32,577 nucleotides of DNA from Candidatus Daviesbacteria bacterium RIFCSPHIGHO2_02_FULL_39_12 (GTDB lineage: Bacteria > Patescibacteriota > Microgenomatia > Daviesbacterales > UBA10151): assembly GCA_001777055.1 (NCBI GenBank), contig MFCX01000003.1, positions 1 to 32,577 of the forward strand, read 5' to 3'. The position numbers were made by a program, and so were the translations under genes. Numbering within the stretch: the stretch's first letter is position 1; each line of letters begins with the position of its first letter. The notes beneath the pieces are model-generated. The model searched no databases, was not told where the DNA came from, and saw only the letters and a program-made list of their open reading frames with translations. Shown here piece after piece: positions 1 to 7,695 of the stretch.

Positions 1-558
1 AATAGTTATGGGACGGAATTACCCCTACCATTTTTGACCCTTTCGTTTTGGGTTTGGTATAGTAAGTTTTATTTAGAGATAATAAACCGGTGCTTCAAGA
101 AAAACCAAGAAGCTAGGCCCCCAATGCTAATTTGGAGTATACCTTTAATTTATAAAATTGAGGAAAAGATATTAATCGAGGCTGAAGGTGAGGATAGGGC
201 CCTTATCTATTTGATAGAAGCTGCAAAGCGATTAGAAAAAGGAGGAGCTGATTTTTTGGTAATGCCTTGTAATACATTCTAAACTAGAAACGAATAATAT
301 ACAAATGATAGTGCCACAAGAGTTTGACCAAACCCAATTAGGATATATTATAAACAAATGCGTTCGCGGTGAAAATGATAACAATGATACGGAAAAAGTG
401 AAAAAGATAATCAATGCATTTAGCGATAGTGACGTTAAAACAGTAATTTTAGCTTGCACTGATTTGCAACTGCTTCAATTAGTGCATCCTAAGGTTACTA
501 TTTATGATAGTATGAAAATTCTGGCCGATGCAATAACAGAAGAAATTTTAAAGTTATG
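1..558 (+). pseudogene. Broken aspartate/glutamate racemase family gene
   Basis: Two reading frames together resemble one amino-acid racemase of about 230 residues. The first (frame of 34-282) carries SKFYLEIINRC, a helix typical of the N-terminal half, and ends in GADFLVMPCNT, the first catalytic-Cys motif, followed at once by a stop. The second (frame of 305-559) can be read upstream from about 281 as KLETNNIQMIVPQEFDQ and carries the second Cys motif, VILACTDL. In intact relatives roughly 45-50 residues lie between these parts; here they are absent and the frame changes at the junction near 275-281. The glycine-rich N-terminus is also not visible in any frame, though the window edge limits this. 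The second frame stops just where proS begins (ATGA-like overlap near 556). The gene is probably inactive; an assembly error at the junction is the alternative. Confidence 0.7.
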
Positions 559-2271
559 AAATATTCAAAACTTTTTCCTAAAACAATAAAACAAACTCCA
601 TCTGATGCCACGCTGGTGTCTCATCAATTATTGTATCGGGCAGGGTTTATCAGAGAGTCTGCTGCCGGAAGATACTACATGCTTCCTTTGGGGATGCGGG
701 TACAACAAAAAATCCAAAAAATTATTAAAGAAGACATGGACAAAGCAGGGGGTCAGGAAATGATTACTCCTGTTTTACACCCTAAAGCTTTATGGGCAGA
801 AACCAATAGAACCGCCTCAGTAGGATTTGAGTTGATGACTATTAAAGACAGAAGTGAAATGGAATTTGTTTTAGGCGGGACAGCCGAGGAAATGTTTGTG
901 GATTTAATGAGAAAATTTCAAATAAGTTATAAAGATTTACCTCTTAATTTATACCAATTCTCTACTAAATTTAGAGATGAATTGAGGGCACGTGGAGGAT
1001 TGCTTCGGGTCCGTGAGTTTTTAATGAAGGATGCTTATTCTTTTGATGTTTCAGAAGAGGAATTTAAGGTGACTTATAAATTAATGGAGGAAACATATAA
1101 AGAAATCTTTGATAGGGTGGGACTTAAGACTCTGAAAGTGGCCGCTGATAATGGTTATATAGGAGGGGAATATTGTCATGAATTTGTAGTGGAAAGTGAA
1201 ATTGGAGAAAGTAAATTCTTTGTTAACCCTGATAATTCATATTGCGCTCATGAAGATATAGCCCAATTTATCCCGGCTAAGAAAAATATTATGGAAGAAG
1301 AAAAACCCCTACAAGAAGTTGATGCCGTCCGTGGTACTACCATGGAAGATGGGGTTAAGTTGCATAACATGCCGCTCTGGCAACAAATCAAGGATGTGCT
1401 GTTTATAGATGAAAAAGGCAGATTCATTTTGGCAATTATCAGGGGAGACTTTGATGTCAATGAGGTTAAGTTACTTCATGCAATTCAAGCTTATCAGTTA
1501 AGATACGCCACAGAAGAAGAGATCAGAAACAAAATCCATTCCGAACCTGGATTTATTTCTCCTGTCGGAATTAAAGATATAGTGGGAAAAGATGTAGAGC
1601 TTTTAATTGTAGCTGATGAATCCTTGCATACCATTAAAAACGCCTATGGCGGAGCCAATAAAAAGCATAAGGATTTACTGAACATGAATTTAGGGAGAGA
1701 TTATAAGCCTGATATAACCGCAGATATTGCGCTAACTAAAGAAGGATACATGGCAGCGGATGGCAGCGGTCCGCTAAAAGCAAAAAGAGGAATAGAAGTT
1801 GGAAATATTTTCCAGCTTGGGTTTTATTATTCATCCAAAATGAAAGGTGCAGACTTTATTGATAAAAATGGTAAGCCTCAGCCTTATTATATGGGTTGTT
1901 ATGGTATTGGATTAGGCAGAACACTTGCTGCTATTGTTGAAGTATTTCATGATGATAAAGGGATTATATGGCCGGAGGCAGTAGCGCCTTATTCAGTACA
2001 TTTGGTGGGGCTGGATTTGGCAGATGAGCAGGTTAGGGAGGAAGCTGAAAAAGTATATAAGTTACTTCAAGCGGAAGGAATAGAGGTGTTATTTGATGAT
2101 AGAGAAGAAGTTTCAGCAGGTAGCAAATTTGCAGATACTGATTTAATTGGTATACCTTTCAGGGTAGTAATTTCCAAAAAAACTAAAGAAAGGCTGGAAG
2201 TTAAAAGGAGATCAGAGAAAGAGACGAGTTTTTTAGACCTTCAGGATTTCCTAAAGGAGGTTAAAAACTAA
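556..2271 (+). CDS. proS: Proline--tRNA ligase, bacterial type with INS editing domain
   Basis: This enzyme charges tRNA-Pro with proline in the cytoplasm. The length (571 aa) matches the long bacterial form such as E. coli ProS. The class II catalytic core shows motif 2 around residues 138-163 (FRDELRARGGLLRVREF) and motif 3 around residues 446-455 (GCYGIGLGRT). Between them lies an INS/YbaK-like domain, about residues 225-400, with RGDFDVNEVK, whose Lys (about K305) corresponds to the editing lysine of E. coli INS, so clearance of Ala-tRNA-Pro is expected. The C-terminal anticodon-binding domain begins near VHLVGLDLADEQ. The start overlaps the end of the racemase remnant, and no upstream promoter of its own is evident. 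Confidence 0.97.
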   Translation: MKYSKLFPKTIKQTPSDATLVSHQLLYRAGFIRESAAGRYYMLPLGMRVQQKIQKIIKEDMDKAGGQEMITPVLHPKALWAETNRTASVGFELMTIKDRSEMEFVLGGTAEEMFVDLMRKFQISYKDLPLNLYQFSTKFRDELRARGGLLRVREFLMKDAYSFDVSEEEFKVTYKLMEETYKEIFDRVGLKTLKVAADNGYIGGEYCHEFVVESEIGESKFFVNPDNSYCAHEDIAQFIPAKKNIMEEEKPLQEVDAVRGTTMEDGVKLHNMPLWQQIKDVLFIDEKGRFILAIIRGDFDVNEVKLLHAIQAYQLRYATEEEIRNKIHSEPGFISPVGIKDIVGKDVELLIVADESLHTIKNAYGGANKKHKDLLNMNLGRDYKPDITADIALTKEGYMAADGSGPLKAKRGIEVGNIFQLGFYYSSKMKGADFIDKNGKPQPYYMGCYGIGLGRTLAAIVEVFHDDKGIIWPEAVAPYSVHLVGLDLADEQVREEAEKVYKLLQAEGIEVLFDDREEVSAGSKFADTDLIGIPFRVVISKKTKERLEVKRRSEKETSFLDLQDFLKEVKN

Positions 2272-2272
2272 A

Positions 2273-2506
2273 ATGTCAGAACAAGAGCCTAGTAATGTTA
2301 TATCTTTGGACAAATATGGTGACAGAAGAGCTCGAGTGGTAGGACAGCCAAGAGTTTGGCGCGTGGATGGGAATCCGGCTGATGCTTTAAGAGGAAGGTT
2401 TATAACCGCTGACCCCCGGTTACTAAAAGTCCGATATGCTCCCCGCACTTCAGGGTCAAAAGGTAAAAGCGGTATCCATACAGCCGAGGATGAACCAATT
2501 GCCTGA
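2273..2506 (+). CDS. Small basic hypothetical protein downstream of proS
   Basis: A 77-residue ORF begins one base after the proS stop and has a strong Shine-Dalgarno (AAGGAGG, about 12 nt upstream, inside the proS 3' end), which supports translation. I do not recognise a family. The protein is rich in Arg/Lys and Gly/Pro (RRARVVGQPRVWRVDG) with no membrane segment or Cys, and probably has little stable fold. The C-terminus is polar (SGSKGKSGIHTAEDEP). It would be co-transcribed with proS, and the trigger factor promoter follows immediately. A role in translation is possible from context only. Confidence 0.6.
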   Translation: MSEQEPSNVISLDKYGDRRARVVGQPRVWRVDGNPADALRGRFITADPRLLKVRYAPRTSGSKGKSGIHTAEDEPIA

Positions 2507-2510
2507 ATCA

Positions 2511-2539
2511 TTGATTTTACATTCACTTTCTGTTAAATT
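2511..2539 (+). promoter_or_regulatory. Sigma70-type promoter for trigger factor
   Basis: TTGATT and TAAATT are separated by exactly 17 bases, with a TG one base before the -10 (extended -10). The -10 ends 11 nt before the ATG of the trigger factor gene, and there is no Shine-Dalgarno, so the transcript leader would be only a few bases long. Confidence 0.6.
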
Positions 2540-2550
2540 ATCATTCAGCT

Positions 2551-3618
2551 ATGATACAGAAAAATATTACTACTCAACCCAAAAGTATTGTTGAGGTAAC
2601 TATTACAGTGCCTTGGGTGGATTTACAACCCAACTGGGATCAGACATTACAAAGAATGGCAGCCGATGTTGAGCTTTCCGGCTTCAGAAAAGGCCAGGCG
2701 CCAATGTCTTTGGTGGAACAGCAATTAGGTAGCAGGTTGCAGGATGAGGTATTAAAAACTACCATGCCGAATTTCCTAATTGAAGCTTTGAAAGGCACAG
2801 ACATTATTCCTATTGACTATCCTCAGTACCAATTAATTTCTTTTACCAAAGATAATCAGTTACAGTTTAAGGCTACTGTTACTAATAGACCTAAAGTGAC
2901 AGTCGGCAATTATAAGGTAATCAAAGCCACAAGGCCCGACATAAAACCTGTGACTGATGAGGAAGCGCAAAAGGTTATTGACGATTTGTTTAAAAGATGG
3001 AAAGTGAGACAGCCCTCAGCCAGCCAGGGTGGGTCGATTAACTTCCAACAGTCTGTCGGTCAGCCCTCAGCTAACCCGGTAAGTCAGGATGCTGCTGCAC
3101 CTGATGATGAGTTTGCCAAAGCGATGGGGGCAATCAGCTTGACTGATTTAAAAACTAAAATCAAAAAGGATTTGGAGGCTAATGTTACCTACAATAATGA
3201 GTTAGATTATGAGGAAAATATTTTACAGGAGGTGGAAAAAATTACCACAGTAGAATTGCCTGATATCCTGATTCAGGACGAACTAAACAGGATGTTGGTT
3301 TCTCTGCAAAGAAGGGTAGCTGATATGGGATTACTGCTTGAGGATTACTTAAAGGGTCAGGGAAAAACTTTAGAGCAAATTAAAAATGAGTGGAAGCCTC
3401 AGGCAGAGAAAAATGTCAGAATGGAACTTGGTTTGGCGGAAATTGCCAGGATGGAGAATGTGTCAATTTCTGATGCAGAATTACAGGCAGAAGTAGACAA
3501 AATTCAGGATGCCAGGGTAAAAAAGCAGTTTGAAGCACAAGAACCGAGATTACATTTACGCCATGCATTAAGACAAACAAGAACATTGGATTTGCTGAAG
3601 AAAATGGTAGGCGTGTAA
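2551..3618 (+). CDS. tig: Trigger factor lacking the PPIase domain
   Basis: This is the ribosome-bound chaperone that meets nascent chains at the tunnel exit. The N-terminal ribosome-binding domain (residues 1 to about 115) contains the signature GFRKGQAP at 44-51. The protein has 355 residues against about 430 for E. coli, and there is no FKBP-like segment: after VTVGNYKVIKATRPDI comes a polar Ser/Gln/Pro linker (about 150-185) and then the helical C-terminal chaperone arms. The linker DNA holds an 11-nt direct repeat, CAGCCCTCAGC, at 3010 and 3061, 51 nt apart, giving QPSA twice. The gene has its own promoter and is followed without a gap by the HIT gene (TAA then ATG). Confidence 0.93.
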   Translation: MIQKNITTQPKSIVEVTITVPWVDLQPNWDQTLQRMAADVELSGFRKGQAPMSLVEQQLGSRLQDEVLKTTMPNFLIEALKGTDIIPIDYPQYQLISFTKDNQLQFKATVTNRPKVTVGNYKVIKATRPDIKPVTDEEAQKVIDDLFKRWKVRQPSASQGGSINFQQSVGQPSANPVSQDAAAPDDEFAKAMGAISLTDLKTKIKKDLEANVTYNNELDYEENILQEVEKITTVELPDILIQDELNRMLVSLQRRVADMGLLLEDYLKGQGKTLEQIKNEWKPQAEKNVRMELGLAEIARMENVSISDAELQAEVDKIQDARVKKQFEAQEPRLHLRHALRQTRTLDLLKKMVGV

Positions 3619-3951
3619 ATGGATAATTGTCTCTTCTGCAAAATAATCAAAAAAGAGATTCCAAAAGAGTTCGACTATGAGTCAGAAAACTTGGTAGTTT
3701 TTCCTGATATTAATCCTTCAGCGGATTCGCACCTTTTGATAGTGCCAAAAAAGCACATTGGGGGAGTTGAAGAGTTGAGTCAAGACAACAAAGATTTACT
3801 GGCTGAAATTTATGAGACAGCTAATGCGTTAGTAAAAAAGAAAAATCTGCAAAATAGTTTATATAGAATAGTGGTAAATGGCGGTAAAGCTCAGCATGTT
3901 CCCCACTTGCATTTTCATTTCCTGGGCGGGCAATGGAAAAAAATGGTATAA
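3619..3951 (+). CDS. HIT family nucleotide hydrolase (HINT type)
   Basis: A 110-residue protein of the histidine-triad superfamily, which hydrolyses nucleoside phosphoramidates and related AMP conjugates. The active-site string HVPHLHFHFLGG places the triad at H96, H98 and H100, and C4/C7 (CLFC) match the N-terminal Cys pair found in many HINT proteins. The central strand LLIVPKKHIGG is typical. The length is that of a complete family member. The ATG directly abuts the trigger factor stop, implying co-translation, and the stop codon overlaps the -10 box of the rpsU promoter. The exact cellular substrate cannot be read from sequence. Confidence 0.92.
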   Translation: MDNCLFCKIIKKEIPKEFDYESENLVVFPDINPSADSHLLIVPKKHIGGVEELSQDNKDLLAEIYETANALVKKKNLQNSLYRIVVNGGKAQHVPHLHFHFLGGQWKKMV

Positions 3952-3952
3952 T
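3944..3952 (+). promoter_or_regulatory. Extended -10 promoter for rpsU
   Basis: TGGTATAAT is an extended -10 box that overlaps the HIT stop codon. No convincing -35 is present 17 bases upstream. The leader of about 40 nt contains a Shine-Dalgarno, AAGGAGGTG at 3980-3987, ahead of the rpsU ATG at 4000. Confidence 0.55.
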
Positions 3953-3999
3953 TTTTAAAGTCTTAGGCAAAATAGTAAAAAGGAGGTGTTTTTAAGTTT

Positions 4000-4197
4000 A
4001 TGTCAATAATTGTCAGAGCGAATCCAGGTGACAGTACCGATGCTGTCATTAGAAAATTTCAAAAAAAGGTGGTTGCTGAAGGATTGGTGCAAGAGATAAG
4101 AGACAGGTCTGTGTATAAAAAACCCTCTCAGAAACGCCAGGAATATTTGGCAGAGAGAAGACGCAAAATCATGAGGGCCAGAAGGTATAGCAGTTAA
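4000..4197 (+). CDS. rpsU: 30S ribosomal protein S21
   Basis: The 65-residue protein has the S21 pattern: a short N-terminal strand (MSIIVRANPGDS), a helix containing RKFQKKVVAEG, and a basic helix RQEYLAERRRKIMRARR that contacts 16S rRNA. S21 acts in translation initiation on the 30S platform near the anti-Shine-Dalgarno. The gene has its own extended -10 promoter and a strong AAGGAGGTG site, although the spacing to ATG (about 13 nt) is somewhat long. It is followed by remnants of yqeY, the usual partner of rpsU in many bacteria. Confidence 0.97.
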   Translation: MSIIVRANPGDSTDAVIRKFQKKVVAEGLVQEIRDRSVYKKPSQKRQEYLAERRRKIMRARRYSS

Positions 4198-4202
4198 TTT
4201 TA

Positions 4203-4314
4203 ATGTCCATTGATCAAATTCAGCAAGATTTAAAAAACGCCCAGTTAGCAAGAAACCGAAGCAAAGGTTTTAGAAGGGTACCTGCCGCAACAACTCACAA
4301 ATGAGGGATTATGA
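4203..4314 (+). pseudogene. yqeY: Remnant of yqeY (GatB/Yqey domain), internally deleted
   Basis: Not in the ORF track. The frame from ATG 4203 reads MSIDQIQQDLKNAQLARN, which matches the start of YqeY proteins, then drifts to a stop at 4302-4304. In the next frame the DNA from about 4249 reads EAKVLEGYLPQQLTNEGL and stops at 4312-4314, which matches the central VLEKYLPxQLSEEEL motif of YqeY. About 65-70 residues that normally lie between the two parts are missing, as is the last third of the protein. Position right after rpsU is the classic place for yqeY. The final TGA overlaps the ybeY ATG (ATGA). Probably non-functional; a collapsed assembly is the alternative. Confidence 0.68.
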
Positions 4315-4721
4315 TCAATATCATTGTAAATTCCGATCCAAGATATAACGTTAATAAAACCTCTATCAAGAATACGGTTTTGCAGATTTTGCAAAAGCAC
4401 CGCATTAATGGGAAAATTGAGCTGGGAGTCAGCATCGTAGGAGATCGGAAAATGCATGAGCTGAACCGCAAATACCGAGGCGTTGATTCGACTACGGATA
4501 TTTTATCCTTTGCCTTGGAGGATGTCAGTCAGTCCAGTTTACAACACGTGCCCAGGATTGGTTTTGTGGCAGCGCCGGATAGGTGGTTGAGGCTGGGTGA
4601 CATTATGATTTCCTATCCCCAAGTTTTAGAAGATGCGGCAATGGACGGAATTGCTGTGGATGAGGAAATCCGAAGTTTGGTAGAACATGGTGTGAATCAT
4701 TTGCTGGGTATTCACCATTAA
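4311..4721 (+). CDS. ybeY: Endoribonuclease YbeY, short C-terminus
   Basis: YbeY is a zinc-dependent endoribonuclease involved in 16S rRNA 3'-end maturation and ribosome quality control. The zinc motif HGVNHLLGIHH supplies H126, H130 and H136 in the H-x3-H-x5-H spacing; the usual Asp before the last His is replaced by His. Upstream, RKYRGVDSTTDILSFALE and LGDIMIS are family hallmarks. The ORF stops immediately after the third His (136 aa), while most YbeY proteins continue 10-25 residues. Adding one base after the CAC CAT would read NYDDM into the dnaX start, so a frameshift trimming the tail is possible. The start overlaps the yqeY remnant stop. Confidence 0.9.
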   Translation: MINIIVNSDPRYNVNKTSIKNTVLQILQKHRINGKIELGVSIVGDRKMHELNRKYRGVDSTTDILSFALEDVSQSSLQHVPRIGFVAAPDRWLRLGDIMISYPQVLEDAAMDGIAVDEEIRSLVEHGVNHLLGIHH

Positions 4722-4731
4722 TTACGATGAT

Positions 4732-6297
4732 ATGGCAAACCAACAACAGAATACCGCTTTCTATTTAAAGTACCGCCCCCAATCTTTGGATGAGATAATT
4801 GGTCAAACGTCTGTAAAAAAAATACTCCTTTCAGCTTTTGGGCAACAGAGATTAGCTCATGCCTATCTGTTTGTAGGACCCAGAGGCACCGGTAAAACTT
4901 CCACGGCCAGGATTTTGGCAAAGATGGTTAATTGTGAGAGTCTAGAGTCTAGTGACAAGAGTCTAGAGGGACAAAAGTCTAGATTCTCGACTCTAGCGAC
5001 TAGTCACTACCCATGTAATAAATGTTCTATATGTTTGAGTATAACGGATGGGAGTAATTTAGACCTTATAGAAATTGATGCTGCTTCAAATAGGGGGATA
5101 GAAGATATCAGATTCCTAAGAGAAAACATTAAACTTTCTCCTAGTGGCGCCGGAAAAAGAGTTTACATCATAGATGAAGTGCATATGTTAACTACTGAAG
5201 CTTTTAATGCTCTTTTGAAAACTTTGGAAGAACCACCCGGTCATGCCCTTTTTATCCTGGCCACAACAGAAGTTTCTAAAATACCTCAGACTATTCTCTC
5301 GCGGGTGCAAAGGCTGGATTTTAAGCTAGCTACACAAGCAGAGCTTTTAGAGGCTTTAAATAAGGTAGTAAAGACAGAAAAAATTGACATTGATGAGGAA
5401 GGTTTGAAGTCTATAGTGAAGAAAGCAGATGGATCTTTTAGGGATGGCATAAAGTTTTTAGACCAGGTTTCTTCTATAGGCGGAAAGATAACCTCTCAGT
5501 TAATAGCAGAAAATCTTAAATTCTCACAGTTTGATGATCTTTTAGATACTTTATCCAGTTTAGCAAGTAAAGATATTAAAAAAAGTTTATTAAATCTTTT
5601 AAATCAGTTACAAGAAGGCTTTGATGCAAAAGAATTATTATTTTCCTATATGGAACAGATGAGAAATTTGATGTTTATTAAAAATGGTTTAGGAGAAGCT
5701 TTAGTAAAGCCTCATCTAATAGAGGAGAAATATCAAAACCTAATTAAACTTGCTGAGCAATTTACCAGTCAAGATTTAATCAGAAACTTAGATATTTTAC
5801 AAAATGCTTTAAGTAAACTTAAATTTACCTCAATTCCGTCATTACCATTAGAACTGGCAGTAGTAGAGATATGTGCTGATTCTCCATCTTCTATCCTCGA
5901 AAGTCCACCTTCTATCATCGATCATCCATCGTCAAATTCTGATTCCTCAGATTTATCTAAAATTAAAGAAAAGTGGACCTACATTTGTGAGACTATCCGG
6001 CCATATAACTTTTCTTTGGAAGCGCTCCTTCGTTCTATTAGCATCAAGGAAGTGACAGATACGTTAGTGTTAATTGAAGCGCCTTATTCCTTTCATCAAA
6101 GAATTTTAGAAGCTCCTAAAAATAGGGATCTTTTGGAATCAATATTATCTGATATTTTAGGAAGGAAAATAAAGATTTCTGCTGTTTTGGGCAGCAGACC
6201 TCAAAGAAAAGAAGATATTGCCAATATTGAGGTAGCAGCGGATGATGAAATAATTAGGGCAGCCGCAGAGATTTTTAACTCAGACTCTGTAAACTGA
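4732..6297 (+). CDS. dnaX: DNA polymerase III subunit gamma/tau
   Basis: This is the ATPase of the clamp-loader complex. Walker A is GPRGTGKT (49-56), the zinc module uses C68, C95, C98 and C101, Walker B is IIDEVH (146-151), and the sensor SRVQ is near 190. Between C68 and C95 lie about 25 residues where relatives have about 8; the extra stretch is encoded by a repeat-rich insert (see the repeat at 4936-5007). A Ser/Pro-rich linker near 383-405 precedes a short C-terminal domain, so the product is 521 aa, nearer gamma than the long tau. It starts 10 nt after ybeY without a clear Shine-Dalgarno. Confidence 0.95.
   Translation: MANQQQNTAFYLKYRPQSLDEIIGQTSVKKILLSAFGQQRLAHAYLFVGPRGTGKTSTARILAKMVNCESLESSDKSLEGQKSRFSTLATSHYPCNKCSICLSITDGSNLDLIEIDAASNRGIEDIRFLRENIKLSPSGAGKRVYIIDEVHMLTTEAFNALLKTLEEPPGHALFILATTEVSKIPQTILSRVQRLDFKLATQAELLEALNKVVKTEKIDIDEEGLKSIVKKADGSFRDGIKFLDQVSSIGGKITSQLIAENLKFSQFDDLLDTLSSLASKDIKKSLLNLLNQLQEGFDAKELLFSYMEQMRNLMFIKNGLGEALVKPHLIEEKYQNLIKLAEQFTSQDLIRNLDILQNALSKLKFTSIPSLPLELAVVEICADSPSSILESPPSIIDHPSSNSDSSDLSKIKEKWTYICETIRPYNFSLEALLRSISIKEVTDTLVLIEAPYSFHQRILEAPKNRDLLESILSDILGRKIKISAVLGSRPQRKEDIANIEVAADDEIIRAAAEIFNSDSVN
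4936..5007 (+). repeat. TCTAG-rich insert inside the dnaX zinc module
   Basis: TCTAG occurs five times in 72 nt, and AGTGAC on the left pairs with GTCACT at the right end, so the segment can fold back. It is read in frame as a Ser-rich peptide (ESLESSDKSLEGQKS...) between the first and second zinc-ligand Cys of DnaX. The composition and repetition differ sharply from flanking DNA, which suggests insertion followed by drift. Confidence 0.6.
5882..5940 (+). repeat. Direct-repeat Ser/Pro linker in dnaX
   Basis: CTTCTATCNTCGA occurs twice, separated by about 10 nt. The stretch encodes a Ser/Pro/Ile linker (SPSSILESPPSIIDHPSS) between the domain III region and the C-terminal domain of DnaX. It may be another inserted element or simple linker expansion. 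Confidence 0.4.
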
Positions 6298-6331
6298 TAC
6301 TTTAACAAAAAAGGACAGGTGCCAACCTAAT

Positions 6332-6345
6332 CCACCTCGAAGGTG
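6332..6345 (+). repeat. CCACCTCGAAGGTG palindrome between dnaX and glyA
   Basis: A small palindrome (CACCT-CGA-AGGTG) lies in the 102-nt gap between dnaX and glyA. The same family appears in purL at 22529-22600 and 24986-25046. No T-run follows, so it is not an obvious intrinsic terminator. The rest of the gap holds the glyA promoter. Confidence 0.5.
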
Positions 6346-6359
6346 ATCTCTTTTAATAA

Positions 6360-6391
6360 TTGACAATTTGAGAGAGAAAAGTTAATAATAT
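6360..6391 (+). promoter_or_regulatory. Sigma70-type promoter for glyA
   Basis: A perfect TTGACA at 6360-6365 is followed after 17 bases by TAATAA (6383-6388), with TAATAT at 6386-6391 as an alternative at longer spacing. The ATG lies 8-11 nt beyond and no Shine-Dalgarno precedes it, so the mRNA leader is very short or absent. Confidence 0.6.
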
Positions 6392-6399
6392 CCACATTC

Positions 6400-7692
6400 A
6401 TGGCATCAAAGGTTTTTAAATTAATTGCAGAAGAAGCACACCGTCAAAAATATGAACTGGAAATGATACCCTCTGAAAATTATGTTTCAGAAAACGTTCT
6501 AAAAGCTTTAGGTTCAATTTTGACTAATAAATACTCTGAAGGTTTTCCGCATACCCGCTACTATGGGGGAAATGAGATCATTGATAAAATTGAAATTTAT
6601 GCTGCTGATTTAGCTAAAAAATTGTTTAAAGTTCCCCTTGCTTTTATCCAGCCTTATTCAGGATCTCCTGCCAATATGGCGATAACTATGGCAGTTTGCG
6701 AGCCGGGGGATGTGGTTATGGGATTATCATTATCCTCAGGCGGACATTTAACTCATGGAGCGAAATTTTCCTTTTCCAGTATTTTCTATAAAGCTGTAAA
6801 TTATGAAGTTCGAGGAGATGATTGGAGAATTGATTTTAATCAGCTGGAAGAGTTGGCAAAAAAGCATAAACCAAAGTTGATTTGGGCAGGCACCACTGCT
6901 TACCCATATAAATTGGATTACAAGAAGTTTAGAAAAATTGCAGATATGGTGGGAGCGACTTTAGTTGCGGATTGCTCCCATATTACTGGACTAATAGTTG
7001 GCGGTATTCATGAATCCCCGGTATCTTATGTAGATATTGTAATGACAACTACCCACAAGACCTTAAGAGGTCCAAGAGGAGCCTTGATCTTGGTAACAGA
7101 AAGAGGATTAAAGAAGGATCCGGAAATAAAGACAAAGATTCAAAGGGCCATAATTCCAGGTATACAGGGTGGACCTCATAATCACCAAACAGCAGCCATA
7201 GCCGTAAGTTTGGAAGAGGCTTTAAAACCCTCGTTTAAAAAATACGCCGCACAAATTGCCAAAAATGCCGAGGTTTTGGCAAAAGAATTAGGAACCGTTT
7301 CTGAAACCCACTTGATACTCTTGGGTTTGACTGATTATGGATACGGATTGGGATACCAAGCGCAGTATGCCTTGGAGGAAGCAGGAATCACAATTAATAA
7401 AAACACTATCCCGGGAGAACCTGCCTCCCCATTTTATCCTTCTGGGATAAGGCTTGGGACACCGGCTTTGACCACCAGAGGTATGAAGGGAAAAGACATG
7501 GTAAAAATTGCAGGTTGGATTAAAAGAGCTTTGGAAGAAATAAGAGGTTTGGATTTACCAAAAGAACAGGAGAAAAGAAAAGATTTCTTGAGGAAGGCGA
7601 AGTTGAAACTTAAAGGAAATAAAAATTTAAAACAAATAAGAAAAGAAGTGGAGATTTTTGCTGGAAAATTCCCCGTTCCTGGTGTAAAATGA
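6400..7692 (+). CDS. glyA: Serine hydroxymethyltransferase
   Basis: This PLP enzyme interconverts serine plus tetrahydrofolate and glycine plus methylene-THF, and is a main entry of one-carbon units. The PLP-binding lysine is K220 in TTTHKTLRGPRGAL. Other hallmarks are the N-terminal MIPSENYVSENVL, the PYSGSPANMA loop and DCSHITGL. Length (430 aa) is normal for bacterial SHMT. The gene has its own strong promoter and is followed after 3 nt by folD, so the two steps from serine to formyl-THF are co-expressed. The product would feed PurN and PurH encoded further along. Confidence 0.96.
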   Translation: MASKVFKLIAEEAHRQKYELEMIPSENYVSENVLKALGSILTNKYSEGFPHTRYYGGNEIIDKIEIYAADLAKKLFKVPLAFIQPYSGSPANMAITMAVCEPGDVVMGLSLSSGGHLTHGAKFSFSSIFYKAVNYEVRGDDWRIDFNQLEELAKKHKPKLIWAGTTAYPYKLDYKKFRKIADMVGATLVADCSHITGLIVGGIHESPVSYVDIVMTTTHKTLRGPRGALILVTERGLKKDPEIKTKIQRAIIPGIQGGPHNHQTAAIAVSLEEALKPSFKKYAAQIAKNAEVLAKELGTVSETHLILLGLTDYGYGLGYQAQYALEEAGITINKNTIPGEPASPFYPSGIRLGTPALTTRGMKGKDMVKIAGWIKRALEEIRGLDLPKEQEKRKDFLRKAKLKLKGNKNLKQIRKEVEIFAGKFPVPGVK

Positions 7693-7695
7693 GGT

